Shown: one piece after another, positions 62,017 to 64,000 of the stretch
How positions within the stretch are numbered: the stretch's first letter is position 1
Layout of the letters: every line of letters begins with the position of its first letter
Assembly: GCA_045807125.1 (NCBI GenBank)
Contig: JBJMHZ010000054.1
Span: forward strand, 1-64,000
Source of the DNA: JBJMHZ01 sp045807125
GTDB taxonomy: Bacteria; Actinomycetota; Actinomycetes; JAWWOL01
Reading direction: 5' to 3'
Length of the DNA stretch: 64,000 nt
Translations under genes and position numbers: made by a program
The notes under the pieces: model-generated
Seen by the model: only the letters and a program-made list of their open reading frames with translations
Told to the model about the DNA's origin: nothing
Database searches by the model: none

Positions 62017-62022
62017 ACCCTA
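62017..62022 (-). promoter_or_regulatory. leaderless -10 box (TAGGGT) of the acyl-CoA dehydrogenase pair
   Basis: On the minus strand TAGGGT precedes ATG 62009 by 7 nt and overlaps the alternative upstream GTG. Confidence 0.45.
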
Positions 62023-62046
62023 ACCGAGCCGCGTTCGGTCGGCAGG

Positions 62047-63231
62047 TCACCGCCCGGACGGGTCGATCCGCACGACGCCCATGAAGTGGCCCATCGGCAC
62101 CGGCCGCAGCGAGACGACGTCGCCGGTGTGCGGGGCCACGAGCATCATCCCGCCGCCGGCGTAGAGCGCGACGTGGTCGATGAACCCGGGAGCCGTCGGG
62201 TCGTACGCCCAGAACAGCAGGTCGCCGGGCCGGGCGTCGGCGTAGGCGACGTGCGGGCCGGCGAGCCACTGCTGCGCCGCCGTGCGCGGCAGCGCGATGC
62301 CGGCCTGGCGGTAGGCCCAGCCCACGAGGCCGGAGCAGTCGAACGCGTCCGGGCCGGTGGCGCCCCACCGGTACGGCGCGCCGAGCCGGCTGCTGGCCGC
62401 CCGCAGGACCGTCCGCAGGGTGGCGCGGGAGGCGAGCGAGCCGGGATCGCGCAGCGTGACGACCCGCTGCAGCAGCTGCACCGACGCGCTGCTGCCGACG
62501 ATCCGGCGCAGCGCGGCGCGCAGGCGCACCGGGTCGGCGTGCGGGGCCGAGACGACGGCCCCGCGGCTCGGCGCCAGCCCGAGCTCGGCGGAGCGCGCCC
62601 GATCGACGACGGCGTCGGTGTCCGGCAGGCCCATCGACGCGAAAGCCCCGACCCGCACCGGAGCGCTGCCCCGCGCCGCGTCCAGGACGACGGTGCCGCC
62701 GAGCGGCAGCTTCAGCTCGTGGGCCATGTCGAAGGACGCCGCGAGCTCGCCCCGGCCGATCGACTGCCACAGCGCGTCGGACCGCGCCGACGGTGCAGGG
62801 GAGAGGGGCCGGAACGTCGCCGGGTCGACGCCGTAGACCACGGCCCTCGCGCCGCTGATCCGCACGGTGCCGACGTCGACGCCGCTGAGCGCGGTGACGC
62901 CGGGGACGGCGCGCAACCGGTGCAGCGCGGTGGCGGAGAGCGAGCGGTGGGCGAGGACCAGCACGTCGGGCACCAGCGGCGCGGCGGCGCCCGGCCGGGG
63001 CTGCGCTGGGCGCACCGGTACGGTGGCGGGCGGGCGAGCCGTCGCGGAGGCCGGCCGGTCGAGCGCGACGGCCGGGCCGACGCCGCCGGCCGACCGGTGG
63101 GCGGAGCCCTGCGCACGGTCCCGCCCGCTCGTGGCGATCACCGCGAGCGCGGCGCCGGTCACGGTCAGCGCGGCGCCGACCGCCACGGCAGGCACGGCGA
63201 GGCGCCTCGCGCGCGTCGGTCGGCGGCTCAC
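62047..63231 (-). CDS. exported NlpC/P60 (C40) cysteine peptidase with FtsX/MacB-like ectodomain
   Basis: This is a 394-residue protein. A basic N-terminus and one hydrophobic helix (about 10-32) anchor or export it, and a Pro/Ala-rich linker follows. Residues about 75-250 resemble the extracellular part of FtsX/MacB-type proteins (LSATALHRLRAVPGVTALSGVDVG, LKLPLGGTVVLD). Residues 265-394 are NlpC/P60: C299 in DCSGLVGWAYRQAG and H353 in FIDHVALY. Such domains cut cell-wall peptides between D-Glu and the diamino acid. GTG 63231 lacks a strong ribosome site. It is probably co-transcribed with the oxidoreductase 49 bp upstream. Confidence 0.8.
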   Translation of the reverse strand: MSRRPTRARRLAVPAVAVGAALTVTGAALAVIATSGRDRAQGSAHRSAGGVGPAVALDRPASATARPPATVPVRPAQPRPGAAAPLVPDVLVLAHRSLSATALHRLRAVPGVTALSGVDVGTVRISGARAVVYGVDPATFRPLSPAPSARSDALWQSIGRGELAASFDMAHELKLPLGGTVVLDAARGSAPVRVGAFASMGLPDTDAVVDRARSAELGLAPSRGAVVSAPHADPVRLRAALRRIVGSSASVQLLQRVVTLRDPGSLASRATLRTVLRAASSRLGAPYRWGATGPDAFDCSGLVGWAYRQAGIALPRTAAQQWLAGPHVAYADARPGDLLFWAYDPTAPGFIDHVALYAGGGMMLVAPHTGDVVSLRPVPMGHFMGVVRIDPSGR

Positions 63232-63280
63232 GCGCTGCCAACGACCGGTGCGGGCCGAGGTGACGCCGGCGCGGTCGCCC

Positions 63281-64000
63281 TCAGGCGGCGAAATGGGGCA
63301 GCACCTCTCGCTCGTAGAAGGCGAAGAACGCCTCCTGGTCGGGGCCCACCTGGTTGACGTAGACCTCGTCGTAGCCCGCGTCGACGTACTCCTGGATGGC
63401 CCGCACGTGCACCTCGGGATCGGGGCCGAGCGGGATGCTCTTGCCCACCATCTCCTCGGTGACGAGCTGGCTCGCCTCCTCGAAGTGCTTCGGGGACGGC
63501 AGCTCCTGGGCGAGCTGGCCGGGTACGAGCGAGTTGCGCCATAGCCGGTGGAACGTCCCACGGGCCCGATCGGTGTCCGTGTCGTAGCAGACCTTGAGCC
63601 CGCCCTGCGCCGGCCCCCTGCCGCCGAGCTGCCGGTAGCGGTCCACCATCTCCTTGTCGGGCATCGTGGCGATGTAGCCGTCGCCGATGCGCGCGGCCAC
63701 CTCGAGCGCCTTGGGCCCGAACGCCGAGACGTGGACAGGGACCGGCTGCTGCGGGTGGGTGTAGAGCCGGGCCGACTCGACCGCGTAGTGCCGGCCGCGG
63801 TGGGTGACGAGCTGCCCGCCCCACAGCTCGCGCATGACCTCGACGGCCTCCTCGAGCATCTCCAGCCGCTCGTCCGGCGCCGGCCAGCGGTCGCCGAGGA
63901 CGTGCTCGTTGAGGTTCTCCCCGGTGCCGACGCCGAGGCCGAACCGGCCCTGCATCAGCTCCGACGCCGTGGCGGCGGCGTGGGCCACGATCGCCGGATG
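63281..64000 (-). CDS. LLM-class F420-dependent oxidoreductase (start beyond the window)
   Basis: At least 240 residues of the (beta/alpha)8 luciferase-like family are present. The frame runs open to position 64000 and reads HPAIVAHAAATASELM, then GRFGLGVGTGENLNEHV, the cofactor F420 contact of this group. VHVSAFGPKALEVAARIGDGY and the end FYEREVLPHF also fit. It resembles the TIGR03557-type F420-dependent glucose-6-phosphate-dehydrogenase-like proteins. The reduced F420 link supports an actinobacterial origin. About 80 N-terminal residues are missing. Confidence 0.85.
   Translation of the reverse strand, partial: HPAIVAHAAATASELMQGRFGLGVGTGENLNEHVLGDRWPAPDERLEMLEEAVEVMRELWGGQLVTHRGRHYAVESARLYTHPQQPVPVHVSAFGPKALEVAARIGDGYIATMPDKEMVDRYRQLGGRGPAQGGLKVCYDTDTDRARGTFHRLWRNSLVPGQLAQELPSPKHFEEASQLVTEEMVGKSIPLGPDPEVHVRAIQEYVDAGYDEVYVNQVGPDQEAFFAFYEREVLPHFAA

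Overview
The window is very GC-rich chromosomal DNA, and its gene content points to an actinomycete (phylum Actinomycetota). It carries a WhiB-family regulator, the septation protein SepH, an RNA-polymerase-recycling HelD-type helicase, a principal sigma factor with region 1.1, an F420-dependent LLM oxidoreductase, a mycobacterial-type FprA reductase and an ESX/EspC-like secretion partner. Many genes have no Shine-Dalgarno sequence but do have a TAGNNT-like -10 box 6-7 nt before the start codon, as expected for leaderless actinobacterial mRNAs. Genus cannot be decided from this sequence alone. Most of the window is ordinary housekeeping or metabolic DNA, with several accessory islands.

Layout. 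1-9.9 kb: methyltransferase, SF2 helicase, zinc alcohol dehydrogenase, aldo/keto reductase, EamA exporter, PhzF-like enzyme, YihY membrane protein, DHA2 drug exporter. 10-20.4 kb: diacylglycerol-kinase-like protein, DUF899 protein, aminotransferase, cupin, FprA, secreted GH3 enzyme, hemerythrin-like protein, divergent gabD/acuC. 20.4-28.7 kb: a large secreted protein with a long 5' region, a GNAT/acyl-CoA-synthetase fusion, an MFS exporter and a translationally coupled crotonase/class-V aminotransferase pair. 28.7-30.7 kb: a 41-residue exported micropeptide facing an XRE-TPR regulator, with three copies of a TGAC-N17-GTCA dyad. 30.7-41.6 kb: psuG-kinase pair, principal sigma factor, TauE/SafE transporter, WhiB, GNAT, MFS, small stress or uncharacterised proteins and a GH15 trehalase/glucoamylase.

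41.6-44.9 kb is a 3.3-kb insertion bounded by inverted repeats (18 of 20 bases identical) and by CTAG on each side, placed exactly at the GH15 stop codon. It holds an IS5/IS1182-type transposase, a tRNA with anticodon GCU on an arginine-tRNA-like body, three small accessory genes, 10-bp tandem repeats and a perfect 17-bp hairpin. 45-64 kb: SepH, an ABC ATPase, a three-gene secreted-toxin module (EspC-like partner, WxG/RNase A-like toxin, probable immunity protein), a CBS protein, a heterodimeric ABC exporter, a DUF72 protein, the 5-oxoprolinase operon pxpABC, HelD, two acyl-CoA dehydrogenases, an NlpC/P60 hydrolase and the 3' part of an F420-dependent oxidoreductase.

The three most unusual systems are the peptide/XRE-TPR/dyad locus, which looks like an actinobacterial RRNPP-type cell-cell signalling circuit, the RNase A-like secreted toxin operon, and the tRNA-carrying transposable element.
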